This document shows positions 25,662-33,798 of a stretch of DNA of 64,000 nucleotides, piece by piece. The notes beneath the pieces are model-generated. The model was not told where the DNA came from and searched no databases. It worked only from the letters and a program-made list of their open reading frames with translations. The translations under genes were made by a program, and so were the position numbers. This stretch comes from CAWBFD01 sp963788115 (GTDB lineage Bacteria > Actinomycetota > Thermoleophilia > Solirubrobacterales > 70-9), in assembly GCA_963788115.1 (NCBI GenBank), contig CAWBFD010000003.1:1-64000 (forward strand). The letters run 5' to 3'. Position 1 is the first letter of the stretch; every line of letters begins with the position of its first letter.

Positions 25662-26108
25662 GTGACGTCGAGGGTCAGGGTCGTCGGGCGGCGCGTCGTG
25701 GTCGTGGCCGTCGTGGCCCTGCAGATCGGGCTCGTGGCGCGAGGCTATTGGTCTGACCACAAGGAATTCGCGTTCCAGATGTTCCCCGAGTCGAGTACCT
25801 GGCGCGCCGAGGTGGTCCGGGTCACGGCCGATGGTCGGCGCGTCCCGATCGAACGTCCGTGGTCGGGCTATCGGTGGGACGATCTGGTGCGGGATCGAGG
25901 GCTTAGCTCCCCATCGATTCGCGACCACGCGGACGCCGGGCTCGCCAACCAGCTTGCGTTTCTCGAGGCTGCGCTCGACTGGGTCGCGGACAACACCCCT
26001 CGCGACCATGAGACCCGGTACCTGGAGGCCAAGGTGACGTCGTGGCACAACGCCGACGCACCCCGGGTCGAGGTGATGCGGAGCCGTGTCCGGGAGGGCG
26101 CAGGGTGA
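25662..26108 (+). CDS. Small membrane-anchored protein preceding the HTTM gene
   Basis: This 148-aa protein has one N-terminal transmembrane helix (VVVVAVVALQIGLVA) followed by an extracellular domain (WSDHKEFAFQMFPESSTW...RYLEAKVTSWHNAD). No family is certain, but such proteins often sit beside HTTM genes. The GTG start at 25662 lies 4 bp after the isochorismatase stop, and its own stop overlaps the next GTG by 4 bp (GTGA). Confidence 0.75.
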   Translation: MTSRVRVVGRRVVVVAVVALQIGLVARGYWSDHKEFAFQMFPESSTWRAEVVRVTADGRRVPIERPWSGYRWDDLVRDRGLSSPSIRDHADAGLANQLAFLEAALDWVADNTPRDHETRYLEAKVTSWHNADAPRVEVMRSRVREGAG

Positions 26109-27295
26109 ACTTGCCCCCGCTTCGCCCCTCGCCCGGTTTGCGCGGCGCGGTCGCCAGGTTCGACGAGCTTCTCGGCCGTGCCGTCAGCATGCGGGCCCTC
26201 GCCCTGTTGAGGGTGCTCGCCGGGCCGGCCGTGCTCCTTCACATGCAGCCGTTCCTCTCCGATGCCTCGGATGGGCACACATACCGGGACGCGTTCTACG
26301 AGCCGTACGCCGACTGGTATCCCGAGCTGCCCGAGACGGTGTACGTCGGGCTGCTCTGGCTGGCGGCCGTGGCCGCCGTGGCCATGTCGCTGGGTCTTCT
26401 CACCCGCCTCACGACGGCCACGACGTTTGCGATCGTCGCCTACAACCTCTTCCTGTCGACGACGCACTACCACAACAACCGGGCCTACCTGGTCATGGTC
26501 CTGGGGATACTGGCGGTGGCGCCGTGCGGACGGGAGCTGTCCCTGGATGCGTGGATTCGGCGCCGTCGGGGTCGGCCCGCGCTAAACCTCTCGGCGCCGG
26601 CTTGGCCCTTGTGGCTGCTCCGATTCGAGTGCGCCGCGATCTATGGGGCGTCCGGCCTGAGCAAGCTCGTCGATCCCGACTGGTTCGGCGGCACCGTCAC
26701 CTGGCAGCGCGTCGTGAGGGCTCGAGACGAGCTCGAGGCGTTCCCCCTGCCGGACTGGGTGGTGTCGGCATTCACCGACCGCGGCTTCCACACCGGAGCC
26801 GCCAAGTTGGTCGTGCTCACCGAGCTGTTCATCGCGCTCGGCCTGTGGTCGCGTCGCACGCGCTACGCGGCCGTGTGGGTTGCGGTCGTCTTTCACCTCA
26901 CGATCGAGATGTCTGCATCGGTGCAGGTGTTCTCGTATCTCGGCATCGCCGTGCTGGTGATCTGGGCGGTGCCGTCCACCCGCGATCGGGTGCTCCGCAT
27001 CGACCCGACGGCTGCTCGCCACCGGCGATTGAGCACGGTGGTAGGCGGGCTCGACTGGCTGGCCCGCTTTCGCGTCGAGCCGGCTCCACCCGGTTCCGGC
27101 TTTGAGCTGGTGGACCGGGATGGCACCTCGATCCACGGGGCGCCGGCCGTCGCGTTACTGCTGAGCCGCCTGCCGCTGACGGCGTGGTTCGCCCTCCCGG
27201 CGCTGCTCCTCCCTGGCGTTCGCCGGGCCCGTCGCGCGGGCAGCGACAAGGCCACGGCGCCCATGGCTGCGAGCAGTCCGATGAGCGAAGGCTGA
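26105..27295 (+). CDS. HTTM-domain membrane protein (vitamin K carboxylase-like)
   Basis: This 396-aa multi-pass protein matches the HTTM domain, which is related to the membrane part of vitamin K-dependent gamma-carboxylase. Typical features are ALALLRVLAGPAVLLHM, YHNNRAYLVMVLGILAVAPC and a late FECAAIYGASGLSKL. The function of bacterial HTTM proteins is not established. It is coupled to the upstream small membrane protein gene by a GTGA overlap. It has a C-terminal hydrophobic segment near LTAWFALPALLLPG. Confidence 0.85.
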   Translation: MNLPPLRPSPGLRGAVARFDELLGRAVSMRALALLRVLAGPAVLLHMQPFLSDASDGHTYRDAFYEPYADWYPELPETVYVGLLWLAAVAAVAMSLGLLTRLTTATTFAIVAYNLFLSTTHYHNNRAYLVMVLGILAVAPCGRELSLDAWIRRRRGRPALNLSAPAWPLWLLRFECAAIYGASGLSKLVDPDWFGGTVTWQRVVRARDELEAFPLPDWVVSAFTDRGFHTGAAKLVVLTELFIALGLWSRRTRYAAVWVAVVFHLTIEMSASVQVFSYLGIAVLVIWAVPSTRDRVLRIDPTAARHRRLSTVVGGLDWLARFRVEPAPPGSGFELVDRDGTSIHGAPAVALLLSRLPLTAWFALPALLLPGVRRARRAGSDKATAPMAASSPMSEG

Positions 27296-27336
27296 TCGCG
27301 GTCCGTCAGGACTATCCGCCGCGAGGGCAGTAGCGG

Positions 27337-27708
27337 TTAGGTCGCGGGGACCGGAGCCGGAGCATCGGGGCCCTCGCCCCACTCGTTCGGTGGCTGGCTT
27401 GGCGTCAGCGCGAAGATCAGCCAGACGATGAGGCCAATCAGGGGCAGGATCCAGATCAGAACCCACCAACCGCTGTGGCCCGCATCATGGAAGCGACGCA
27501 CGGTCACGGCCAGGGTGGGGAGGAAAAGTGCGAGGCTGGCGAGGCCCCCGATGACGTAGATCGTGCCGAAGATTACGTCGATCAGCCACGCGACGGCGGC
27601 CACGAGGACCGTGAAGAGATACCACCACCAATACGCGGAGCGGGACGAGCGCCCGCTGAACGTCACGTACTGTGAAAATCCGTCGCTGACTGCTTGGCTG
27701 AATGTCAT
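27337..27708 (-). CDS. DUF805 membrane protein
   Basis: This 123-aa protein has the DUF805 signature: FSGRSSRSAYWWWYLF at the start, then transmembrane helices and the TVRRFHDAGHSGWW motif. It has three to four membrane segments. The function is unknown. It is transcribed alone towards the HTTM gene. Confidence 0.9.
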   Translation of the reverse strand: MTFSQAVSDGFSQYVTFSGRSSRSAYWWWYLFTVLVAAVAWLIDVIFGTIYVIGGLASLALFLPTLAVTVRRFHDAGHSGWWVLIWILPLIGLIVWLIFALTPSQPPNEWGEGPDAPAPVPAT

Positions 27709-27851
27709 GGCGCGGTCGTCCCCTCTGAGGCGTTTCCAGTTGGCGTCTGAGGGCGTTCGACGTCGAACGGTCCGATCCTTTGTCCGGCTTGCGAATGCGC
27801 CGCCACCATCAGGCGCGGCGCGACGACGCCAGCTTCGACTGAAGTAGCGAA

Positions 27852-27934
27852 CCGTCCGGAGAGGCGCTGCCGGGGAATCCCTTCCCCGACCCCCCAGGAA
27901 CAGCAGGAGAGGGGGTGCACGCCTCTCCGGACGG
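27852..27934 (-). terminator. Large stem-loop after the LuxR gene
   Basis: CCGTCCGGAGAGGCG (27852-27866) and CGCCTCTCCGGACGG (27920-27934) are perfect 15-bp inverted repeats. An inner hairpin GGGGAATCCCTTCCCC lies at 27872-27887. It begins 2 bp after the LuxR stop, so it probably ends that transcript. No U-tract is visible. Confidence 0.65.
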
Positions 27935-27935
27935 C

Positions 27936-28538
27936 TCAGCTCACGCCGGGCAATGGCTCGAGGGGCGCGTCGGCCAAGATGAGGCCGCGGCGAAGCGCGA
28001 CGGCGACCGCCTGGGCGCGGGTCCGCGCACCCAGCTTCCCCTTCGCGTTGCGGACATGCGTCTGCACGGTGGCGGGCGAGAGCGCGAGCTTGCCCGCGAT
28101 CTGGCCGTCGGTGGCGCCGCCCGCCAGCAGGGCGAGCACCTCGCGCTCACGGGTGGTCGGCGTGCGGCCCCGCCCCTGACGGGACTCGGCCCGCGACGCG
28201 ACCGCAAACGGCTCGCCGCAGCCGGCAAGGACGACCAGGTGGCGGCCCGGCAGAACCTCGGAGGAGACCCCGATGTCGACCCTGCGGCCATCTGAGTCGC
28301 CGCCCGCGAGCTCGAACGGTCCGGCGTGTCCGCGCTGGTCCCTGAACGCCTTCCACACGTTGTCGAAGCACTGCCGCATCGCCGGCGCGATCAACGCTTC
28401 AAGCGGCCGACCGATCAGCTCGCCGCGTGGTGCGTCGAGCAGCATGCAGGCTGCCGGGTTGACCTCGACCAGGCGTCGCTCGTCGTCGACGATCAGCCAG
28501 GGCGACAGCGGTCGTCGCCCAGATGATCGAATGCTCAC
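27936..28538 (-). CDS. PAS-LuxR family transcriptional regulator
   Basis: This 200-aa regulator has a PAS domain (LIVDDERRLVEVNPAACMLL, LIGRPLEALI) followed by a LuxR/GerE helix-turn-helix (TTREREVLALLAGGATDGQIA, LSPATVQTHVRNAKGKLGART). The PAS ligand is unknown. The GTG start at 28538 overlaps the stop of an upstream 35-aa ORF by 4 bp (GTGA), which supports this start over longer options. It is the last gene of a three-gene leaderless unit. Confidence 0.85.
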   Translation of the reverse strand: MSIRSSGRRPLSPWLIVDDERRLVEVNPAACMLLDAPRGELIGRPLEALIAPAMRQCFDNVWKAFRDQRGHAGPFELAGGDSDGRRVDIGVSSEVLPGRHLVVLAGCGEPFAVASRAESRQGRGRTPTTREREVLALLAGGATDGQIAGKLALSPATVQTHVRNAKGKLGARTRAQAVAVALRRGLILADAPLEPLPGVS

Positions 28539-28642
28539 CACGGCCACCAGCCAGAGACCCAGGTCAGGCCGAGGCCGATCGCCAGCCACGTGACCGCGCC
28601 GATCACCAGCCCGTTAAGGCACCCCTCCCGCTCGTTCCTCAC
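28535..28642 (-). CDS. 35-aa single-pass membrane peptide
   Basis: The GTG at 28642 opens a short ORF with a cationic/polar start (RNEREG) and one hydrophobic helix of about 20 residues (LVIGAVTWLAIGLGLTWVSG) ending WWPW. It overlaps the HNH-like ORF upstream and the LuxR gene downstream by 4 bp each. Such double GTGA coupling is unlikely by chance. No family is recognised. Confidence 0.6.
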   Translation of the reverse strand: MRNEREGCLNGLVIGAVTWLAIGLGLTWVSGWWPW

Positions 28643-28749
28643 CGCCACCGCCTCCTATGCGTCCGCCGATGGCAGTGACGGCAGAGGGTCTGGAGGTTGT
28701 CCCATCGGTCGTTGCCGTCAGTCGATGCGTGCTTCGTCGGTGCTCTCAC
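28639..28749 (-). CDS. 36-aa HNH-endonuclease C-terminal half
   Basis: The GTG at 28749 opens a 36-aa ORF with the second half of an HNH motif: NDRWDNLQTLCRHCHRRTH. This contains the Asn and final His and a CxxC zinc pair member set, but the first His (normally DHI) is missing. It is therefore a fragment, or a reduced protein with a zinc-finger role. A consensus -35 and leaderless -10 lie directly upstream, and the stop overlaps the next GTG. Confidence 0.55.
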   Translation of the reverse strand: MRAPTKHASTDGNDRWDNLQTLCRHCHRRTHRRRWR

Positions 28750-28756
28750 GTTAGAA

Positions 28757-28785
28757 GTTGTATCATATTGATTGTAAGTTGTCAA
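28757..28785 (-). promoter_or_regulatory. Leaderless promoter of the HNH/TM/LuxR unit
   Basis: On the minus strand TTGACA (28785-28780), a 17-nt spacer and TACAAC (28762-28757) are followed after 7 nt by the GTG at 28749. The surrounding 40 bp are unusually AT-rich for this genome. Confidence 0.6.
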
Positions 28786-28811
28786 GGATGTGCATAGGGT
28801 CAAGACGATGA

Positions 28812-28817
28812 TACGAT
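28812..28817 (+). promoter_or_regulatory. -10 element of a leaderless promoter
   Basis: TACGAT is followed by 6 nt and the ATG at 28824. It faces away from the HNH/LuxR promoter, so the two units are divergently transcribed from one AT-rich spacer. Confidence 0.5.
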
Positions 28818-28823
28818 GCGCAT

Positions 28824-29183
28824 ATGAGTCCGGATCAGGTGATGTCGGATGGGGCCGCGGGCGGGGAGACCGGGCAGGTTCCGCGTCCCTTACTCCCCTG
28901 GCTGGGGCGCGCCTGTCGCCAGGCGCGGGAGGAGCGGGGGGTGGTGCAGGTGAGGATCGCGGCGGCGATCGAGGTAAACCAGGCGACGATCGCGCGGTTT
29001 GAGGAGGGCAGCGCCTGGCCGCGGCGCCCCGAGGAGGTCTTGATGGCCTACGCCAGCGAGCTCGACATGGACGTGCGGCTGATCTGGATTCACGCCTTCG
29101 TCCTCTGGTTCGAGCACGAGCCGGTCCTCGAGCAGGAGAGTCAGGAGCAGATTCGGGCGGCGCTCGAGCGGCTGCGGATCTAG
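28824..29183 (+). CDS. XRE-type helix-turn-helix protein
   Basis: This is a 119-aa protein. Residues about 25-75 form an HTH_3/XRE domain (LGRACRQAREERGVVQVRIAAAIEVNQATIARFEEG). The C-terminus is helical and acidic and may dimerise. It is divergent from the HNH/TM/LuxR unit and may regulate the shared AT-rich promoter region. That is inference. Confidence 0.75.
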   Translation: MSPDQVMSDGAAGGETGQVPRPLLPWLGRACRQAREERGVVQVRIAAAIEVNQATIARFEEGSAWPRRPEEVLMAYASELDMDVRLIWIHAFVLWFEHEPVLEQESQEQIRAALERLRI

Positions 29184-29363
29184 GGCGGGGGGTCGATCGA
29201 GCTCGGGGATGAGTGGTCTCGGTTGCCGAGGGCGCCGATCTGCTCGGGGTCACACGCCGGCGCACCGGTGGACTCGGCGCGGGCGGGAAGCTGCGCTCCC
29301 ACCCGCGCCTCGGCCAGCGAGCTGGAAATGTTTGACCCGGCGCCTCCGACGATCCTCAGGCGA

Positions 29364-30683
29364 TCAGCGGAAGGCGTGCCGGTTGCCCCAGTGGGCGACG
29401 CGGCGCCCGATCTTCGCGGCCTCCTCGTCCGCGAAGCGGAAGTGGATGCCGGACCACACCCGCGCGTCGACGATGTCGGCGCACAACTCCGAGAAGCTCG
29501 TGAACGTGCGCGTCACGCCGCCCGGCGTGGTGCCGCTGAACGTCGCCTCGTCGCGGCCGTAGAAGTACTGCATCGTGTCCGCCACTGCGCAGCCGAGCGC
29601 CGAGAGGCCGGATGGATGCTCGGGATACGGCGGGGTCGTGTTCAGCGGTAGCCATGCCGGGTCCGCCTCGGTGGCCGGGTTGCCATCGCTCGCGGCCTCT
29701 TGGATGGCCGTGACCGGCCGCCAGAAGCTGTAGCGGGCCTTGTCACGCCACGTGACGATCAGCGCATCCGCCCCATTCGTGTAGGCGCGGGCGAGCACCC
29801 GGGCATGGTCGGCAAGCGTACCGCCCTGACCGTTCGCGACGGAGCGGAGGATGCTCGACATCGTCGCGGCCGGGTTGGTCAGGCCCCAATAATTGGCGAT
29901 GGCGGTCTGGCCGGGCGTGCGGACCGCGCTCCCCGCCGATCCGACCGCCTTGACCTCGTTGAAGTCGGCGGCGTAGGCCCGCGTTGTTAGGCCGTGCGGC
30001 GCGCGAGCGCGGAACAGGTCAGGGTTCCTAAGCACGAACGGCGTGACGTCCTTCACCCAGGCAAAGGGGTCGTTGACGCCGCTGGTCGGCCGCCATTCGC
30101 CCGGCAGCGTCCCGACGGTGAAGCGGAACGTCCCGAAGCGCCCGTCGCCCGCGCGTGCCGTCAACAGCGCGACTGCGGCGGCCTCGCCGGTGGCGATCCC
30201 GCCATCCTTCGCTGGCCCGGGGGCGATCGCATCGAGCGCGGCCTGGTACGCGGCGTCGATGGTGGGCAGGCGCGCGGCGGGGATGCCGAGCCCGCCGTTG
30301 ACGAGCACATGGTGTGCGGCGGTGGCGACGGCGGCATCCTGCGAATACCAGGGCTCGGCCGCGGGCGAAGAGACGTACGGCTCGTGGCCGCCATCGATCG
30401 CGTTCACCGCGTCATAGACGGCGGCATGGACCATCGCCAGGTGCACGATCGCCGCTCCGGACTGGCCCGCCCCGGGTGGCGTGGCCGTTCCCGGCGACTG
30501 CAGCGCCGCGGCGGCGGTCTGATCCCAATCGGTGACGCTATCCGCGTGCGCCGGAGCGGCTATTGCGAGCACAGAGAGCACGGCAACCCCGCCTAGCAGG
30601 GCTCCGTTCCTGGCTTTCCGGCTTCCGTTCCTAAGGGCCACCACCATCGCTGGCGACGGCCGCTTCTTCATCAGGTCGCTCAA
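29364..30683 (-). CDS. Secreted vanadium-dependent haloperoxidase/PAP2-like protein
   Basis: This 439-aa protein has a signal peptide (LAIAAPAHADS, about residue 48). The mature part matches the vanadium chloroperoxidase/PAP2 fold: KARYSFWRPVTAI (cofactor Lys/Arg region), PYPEHPSG (central His) and RVWSGIHFRFADEEA (final Arg/His region). Homologues oxidise halides with H2O2 or act as phosphatases, and many bacterial members are untested. It stands alone, and the N-terminal 28 residues before the signal helix are unusually long and basic. Confidence 0.85.
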   Translation of the reverse strand: MSDLMKKRPSPAMVVALRNGSRKARNGALLGGVAVLSVLAIAAPAHADSVTDWDQTAAAALQSPGTATPPGAGQSGAAIVHLAMVHAAVYDAVNAIDGGHEPYVSSPAAEPWYSQDAAVATAAHHVLVNGGLGIPAARLPTIDAAYQAALDAIAPGPAKDGGIATGEAAAVALLTARAGDGRFGTFRFTVGTLPGEWRPTSGVNDPFAWVKDVTPFVLRNPDLFRARAPHGLTTRAYAADFNEVKAVGSAGSAVRTPGQTAIANYWGLTNPAATMSSILRSVANGQGGTLADHARVLARAYTNGADALIVTWRDKARYSFWRPVTAIQEAASDGNPATEADPAWLPLNTTPPYPEHPSGLSALGCAVADTMQYFYGRDEATFSGTTPGGVTRTFTSFSELCADIVDARVWSGIHFRFADEEAAKIGRRVAHWGNRHAFR

Positions 30684-31167
30684 GGCGACTACCCCCCTAT
30701 TGGTTTCCTACAAGAGCAGCGACCGTAGCAACGGACCTGATGACACGCAATACCTGCTACCTGCTTTCGGGTACAGGGGCCTGAGGGCTGTTTCATTCGA
30801 GGTCGACCTCGTCGGCGAACACGGCGCGCCCCGGCAAGAACTCGGTGGCGATGGGCGGTGGGTGGCTCCTGCGCTGCCGACGGCAGCACGCTTGCCCCGA
30901 TCAGGAGGACAGCAATCAGTGCAGTCGCCAGCGCCGCCGGCGCTGGCGCGTAGCGACCGTCCGGGACAGGTCGGCCAGCCAGCCGTAATTTGATCCGAGA
31001 TGTCTCCTACAAGAACCCGGCGGGCGCGTTGTAACTGATGCATAGCCAACCCGGCCGATCCGCCGGGAGCGCTGGGGGGTGCAGGGACCAGCCTCCGGTC
31101 CGATTCGGCACGGGACCCATCGGGCGACCGGCGAACATCGCGGCTCGCCCTAGACAAGGAGGTTCTA
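30684..31167. other. Intergenic region with a possible gene relic
   Basis: No intact gene is seen in these 484 bp. On the minus strand, about 30990-30790, a signal-peptide-like stretch (ALATALIAVLLIGASVLPSAAQ) is followed after a frame change by IATEFLPGRAVFADEVDLE and a stop. This may be the relic of a small exported protein. The right end holds the leader of the next gene. Confidence 0.3.
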
Positions 31168-31596
31168 GTGCGTAAACCACTAATTGTGGCGGTGCTGGCG
31201 CTGGCCACAGCGGCCATCGCAGCGCCCGTCGTATGGGCAGGTAGCCCGCACTTCGTCGGCACGCCCACCGCCACCCGCGCGGGTGACGCCCTCACGGTCT
31301 CGGGCAAGGTGGCCGGCCTGGGCGACGAGGACCAGATCAACGTGGCCGTCACCGCCGACGTGGCCTGCGTCAACCCGGGCAACAACCTGCCCAAGGCCGA
31401 GAACAAGGGCGCCACCATCGCCGAGGGCACGTTCCCGGTGCAGAACGGCAAGGCCCTGTTCAGCGTCACCGGCACGGGCACCACCAGCCCGGACTGCAGC
31501 CCGCCCATGACCCTGCGTTACAGCAACGTGGTGGTCACCGTGAGCGGCGACAGCTTCGACCCGGACCTGGTGTTCGCCTTCTCCGGCACCTTCTAA
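31168..31596 (+). CDS. Small exported protein
   Basis: This 142-aa protein has a typical signal peptide (MRKPLIVAVLALATAAIAAPVVWA). The mature beta-rich domain (GDALTVSGKVAGLGDEDQINVAVTAD) contains two Cys, about residues 75 and 113, that could form a disulfide. The GTG start has AAGGAGG upstream. No family is recognised. It is followed by a strong hairpin terminator and is monocistronic. Confidence 0.8.
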   Translation: MRKPLIVAVLALATAAIAAPVVWAGSPHFVGTPTATRAGDALTVSGKVAGLGDEDQINVAVTADVACVNPGNNLPKAENKGATIAEGTFPVQNGKALFSVTGTGTTSPDCSPPMTLRYSNVVVTVSGDSFDPDLVFAFSGTF

Positions 31597-31635
31597 GGGG
31601 CGCCGGCGCGAAGCCGCTATCTGCGGCCAACCGAC

Positions 31636-31665
31636 CGAGGGGCGGCGCGATTGCGCCGCCCCTCG
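31636..31665 (+). terminator. Hairpin terminator of the exported protein gene
   Basis: The perfect 13-bp stem CGAGGGGCGGCGC/GCGCCGCCCCTCG with GATT loop lies 40 bp after the stop. There is no U-run, as is usual in GC-rich actinobacteria. Confidence 0.75.
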
Positions 31666-31893
31666 CCGATTTCAGGGGTTCCGTTAGGTGGACGGCGCCG
31701 GCTGAGCTCGGTAGCCCGCCTCCGGCGTCCCTGATTCTGGAGCACCGCCTGACAAAGACGGGACTCGGGCGTTTAAAGGTGCAGTAGCGCTCGATTTCAC
31801 TGGCGATTCGCGGGTTGCCTCACGGCATCCACCCTGACAGGGGGGAATCACGGTCAGAGAAGGCGCGACCCGCAATCGATCAAGGAGGTTCCG

Positions 31894-32097
31894 ATGAGGA
31901 AGGTGTTTGCGCTGCTGCTAGCGATCGCGGCGCTGTTGATCGGGGCGCCGGCGGCGTTCGCAGACCAGCCGCCGGGACTGCTCGGCTACGAGGGCCAGCC
32001 CGGCAACCAGGGTGGGCTGCCGCATGCCGGCGACGGAGGCGGACAGCCTCCCGGGCTGCTCGGCTACGAGGGCCAGCCCGGCAACCAGGGCGGCTAG
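31894..32097 (+). CDS. Exported repeat peptide (two identical 17-aa units)
   Basis: This 67-aa protein has a signal peptide (MRKVFALLLAIAALLIGAPAAFA). The mature peptide of about 44 residues is two exact copies of QPPGLLGYEGQPGNQGG joined by LPHAGDGGG. It is rich in Gly, Pro and Gln and contains no Cys. The ATG has CAAGGAGGTTCC upstream, almost the same leader as the exported protein gene at 31168. A hairpin terminator follows. No family is recognised. Confidence 0.75.
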   Translation: MRKVFALLLAIAALLIGAPAAFADQPPGLLGYEGQPGNQGGLPHAGDGGGQPPGLLGYEGQPGNQGG

Positions 32098-32165
32098 CTA
32101 GAGCTGCCCAAGGCCGGGGCCGGGGCGGTGCCCACAGATGCCGCCCCAGCCCTACGGCTCAACAC

Positions 32166-32203
32166 GAGCACGGCCGCCTCAAGGTTCGTGGGCGGCCGTG
32201 CTC
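32166..32203 (+). terminator. Hairpin terminator of the repeat-peptide gene
   Basis: GAGCACGGCCGCC pairs perfectly with GGCGGCCGTGCTC across a 12-nt loop and is followed by TTAG. It is 68 bp after the stop. Confidence 0.7.
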
Positions 32204-32327
32204 TTAGCCGTCGGCCGGCAGGCGGCGGGAGGCAGAACAACTGACTCTGATCGGACCAGGCTGAACGACTACTCGCGCTCCGGCCGCGGGTCGCGACTCG
32301 GCGCGCCGAGCTCAACGGGCTGCCGGG

Positions 32328-32537
32328 CTAGCGGCGCTTCGTGCGCTTCCTGGCGGCCGCTCGCCGCCGCGCGCGAAGCTCGTCGCCGTAGAGCTCATCG
32401 AAGGCCGACGGCCCCTCGCCGGGCTCGTTTCGGCGCCACTCCCACAGGGTCCGGATCGCCGTCACCCGGCTCGTCGGATACGCGTCCGGGTCCAAGGCGA
32501 TCTCCTCGAGGATCGCGACCATCTCCTGGTCGGTCAT
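32328..32537 (-). CDS. Small basic-tailed hypothetical protein
   Basis: This 69-aa protein starts with a helical acidic part (MTDQEMVAILEEIALDPDAYPTSRVTAIRTLWEW) and ends in a very basic tail (RARRRAAARKRTKRR). Similar short helical proteins occur in actinobacteria and phages near terminase small subunits, but I cannot assign a family. Codon use fits the genome. Confidence 0.5.
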   Translation of the reverse strand: MTDQEMVAILEEIALDPDAYPTSRVTAIRTLWEWRRNEPGEGPSAFDELYGDELRARRRAAARKRTKRR

Positions 32538-32895
32538 CTTTGGGGCGCTCTTCTTTGCGCTGAGCTGAGCGGGGGTAGTTTGAAACGAGGGGCACCGGTT
32601 CGCGATCCTCCCCTTCCCGTGTTCGTCTGCATGGCGGGGTGGTCGGCTTCAGGAGCTGGATGAGCTGCCAGCCGTGGTCCGGATCGTCGCCTGCTGCCCT
32701 TCCGGGCGCTAGCCGCGAGCTTTGGTCAGTCTTGGCCTATCCGGGCTTCCCGGTTAACAACGCGCCTCGCGCCTGCATTCATCCGTTCGGGGCGGATCCA
32801 TCCGGCTTCCCGCTTGCGGGGCCGGTCGCTGACTCCGGTTGAGGGACGTATCGGTCCGTTTGGCTCGCGGAGACCGATAGATTCGAGATCGAGCG
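32538..32895. other. Intergenic region, nothing recognised
   Basis: I see no gene, RNA or repeat in these 358 bp. Base composition is slightly less GC-rich than the flanks. Confidence 0.5.
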
Positions 32896-33798
32896 ATGGC
32901 GCGAACGATATTCGGGAACCTGAGGCTCGCCGGGCAGACGGCCGTCGTCGTCGCGATTCTAGTCGCGCTGCGCGCCGTGTTGTGGGAGTTCGGTGTCGAG
33001 GGCATGTCGCCCACGGCGGTCTCGGCAGGGATCATCACCAGCGGCATCTTCGTGGTGGGCCTCTTGGTCGCCGGCACCCTGGCCGACTACAAGGACGCCG
33101 AGCGGGCTCCTACCGACTTGGCCGCCGGGCTCTACACGATCCTGCGCGAATGCGAGGCCATCCACGCCGCCTGGGGCAAGCCCGAGCTGCCGTCACTGCG
33201 GCGTCGCTTGATGGCGGTGGTGACCACGCTGCGCGCCGATATCGACGCCGGCGACTCCCGCACATGCCAGGCCGCAATCGAGGAGGTCTCGGAGACATTC
33301 CTCGATCTGGATGACACCGACGTTCCGGCCACCGCGATCGCCCGACTGCGCCTCGAGCAGGCCGGTCTGCGGAAGGCACAGCTCCGCATCTACCACCTCC
33401 AGCGGGAGGAGTTCCTCCCGTCGGCCTGGGCGATCATCGTCGCGATCATCGTGTTCATCCTCACCCTGCTGATGTTCACGAACTTCGACGGGTTCGCGGA
33501 ATCGCTCGCGACAGTCGGGTTCCTCTCGTTTTTCTTTCTCTCCCTGCTTCGGCTGCTCTCCAGCATCGGCACGCCGTTCAAGGTCGGCGTGGGGTGGACG
33601 GAGGACGACGTCAGCCTGTTTCTGCTCCACGAGTTCGTCCTTCAGGTACAGACAGCCGAGGAAGGCGAGATGGTCGTCGGCGACATCGAGTCGCACACGG
33701 AGGACATGGAGGAAAAGCTCGTCGAGGTCGAATCGGGAGAGGACGATCCCGTGAAGAGCGCAGAGCGCGCCACGACCGAGCTCGCCGACCAGAAGTGA
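32896..33798 (+). CDS. Membrane protein of unknown function
   Basis: This 300-aa protein has about four transmembrane helices in two pairs: residues 10-65 and about 175-220. Between them lies a helical cytoplasmic stretch of about 110 residues (YTILRECEAIHAAWGKPELP...QLRIYHLQREEF). The C-terminal tail is acidic (EDMEEKLVEVESGEDDPVK). The topology recalls bestrophin/DUF4239-like proteins, but no signature is clear. Confidence 0.65.
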   Translation: MARTIFGNLRLAGQTAVVVAILVALRAVLWEFGVEGMSPTAVSAGIITSGIFVVGLLVAGTLADYKDAERAPTDLAAGLYTILRECEAIHAAWGKPELPSLRRRLMAVVTTLRADIDAGDSRTCQAAIEEVSETFLDLDDTDVPATAIARLRLEQAGLRKAQLRIYHLQREEFLPSAWAIIVAIIVFILTLLMFTNFDGFAESLATVGFLSFFFLSLLRLLSSIGTPFKVGVGWTEDDVSLFLLHEFVLQVQTAEEGEMVVGDIESHTEDMEEKLVEVESGEDDPVKSAERATTELADQK

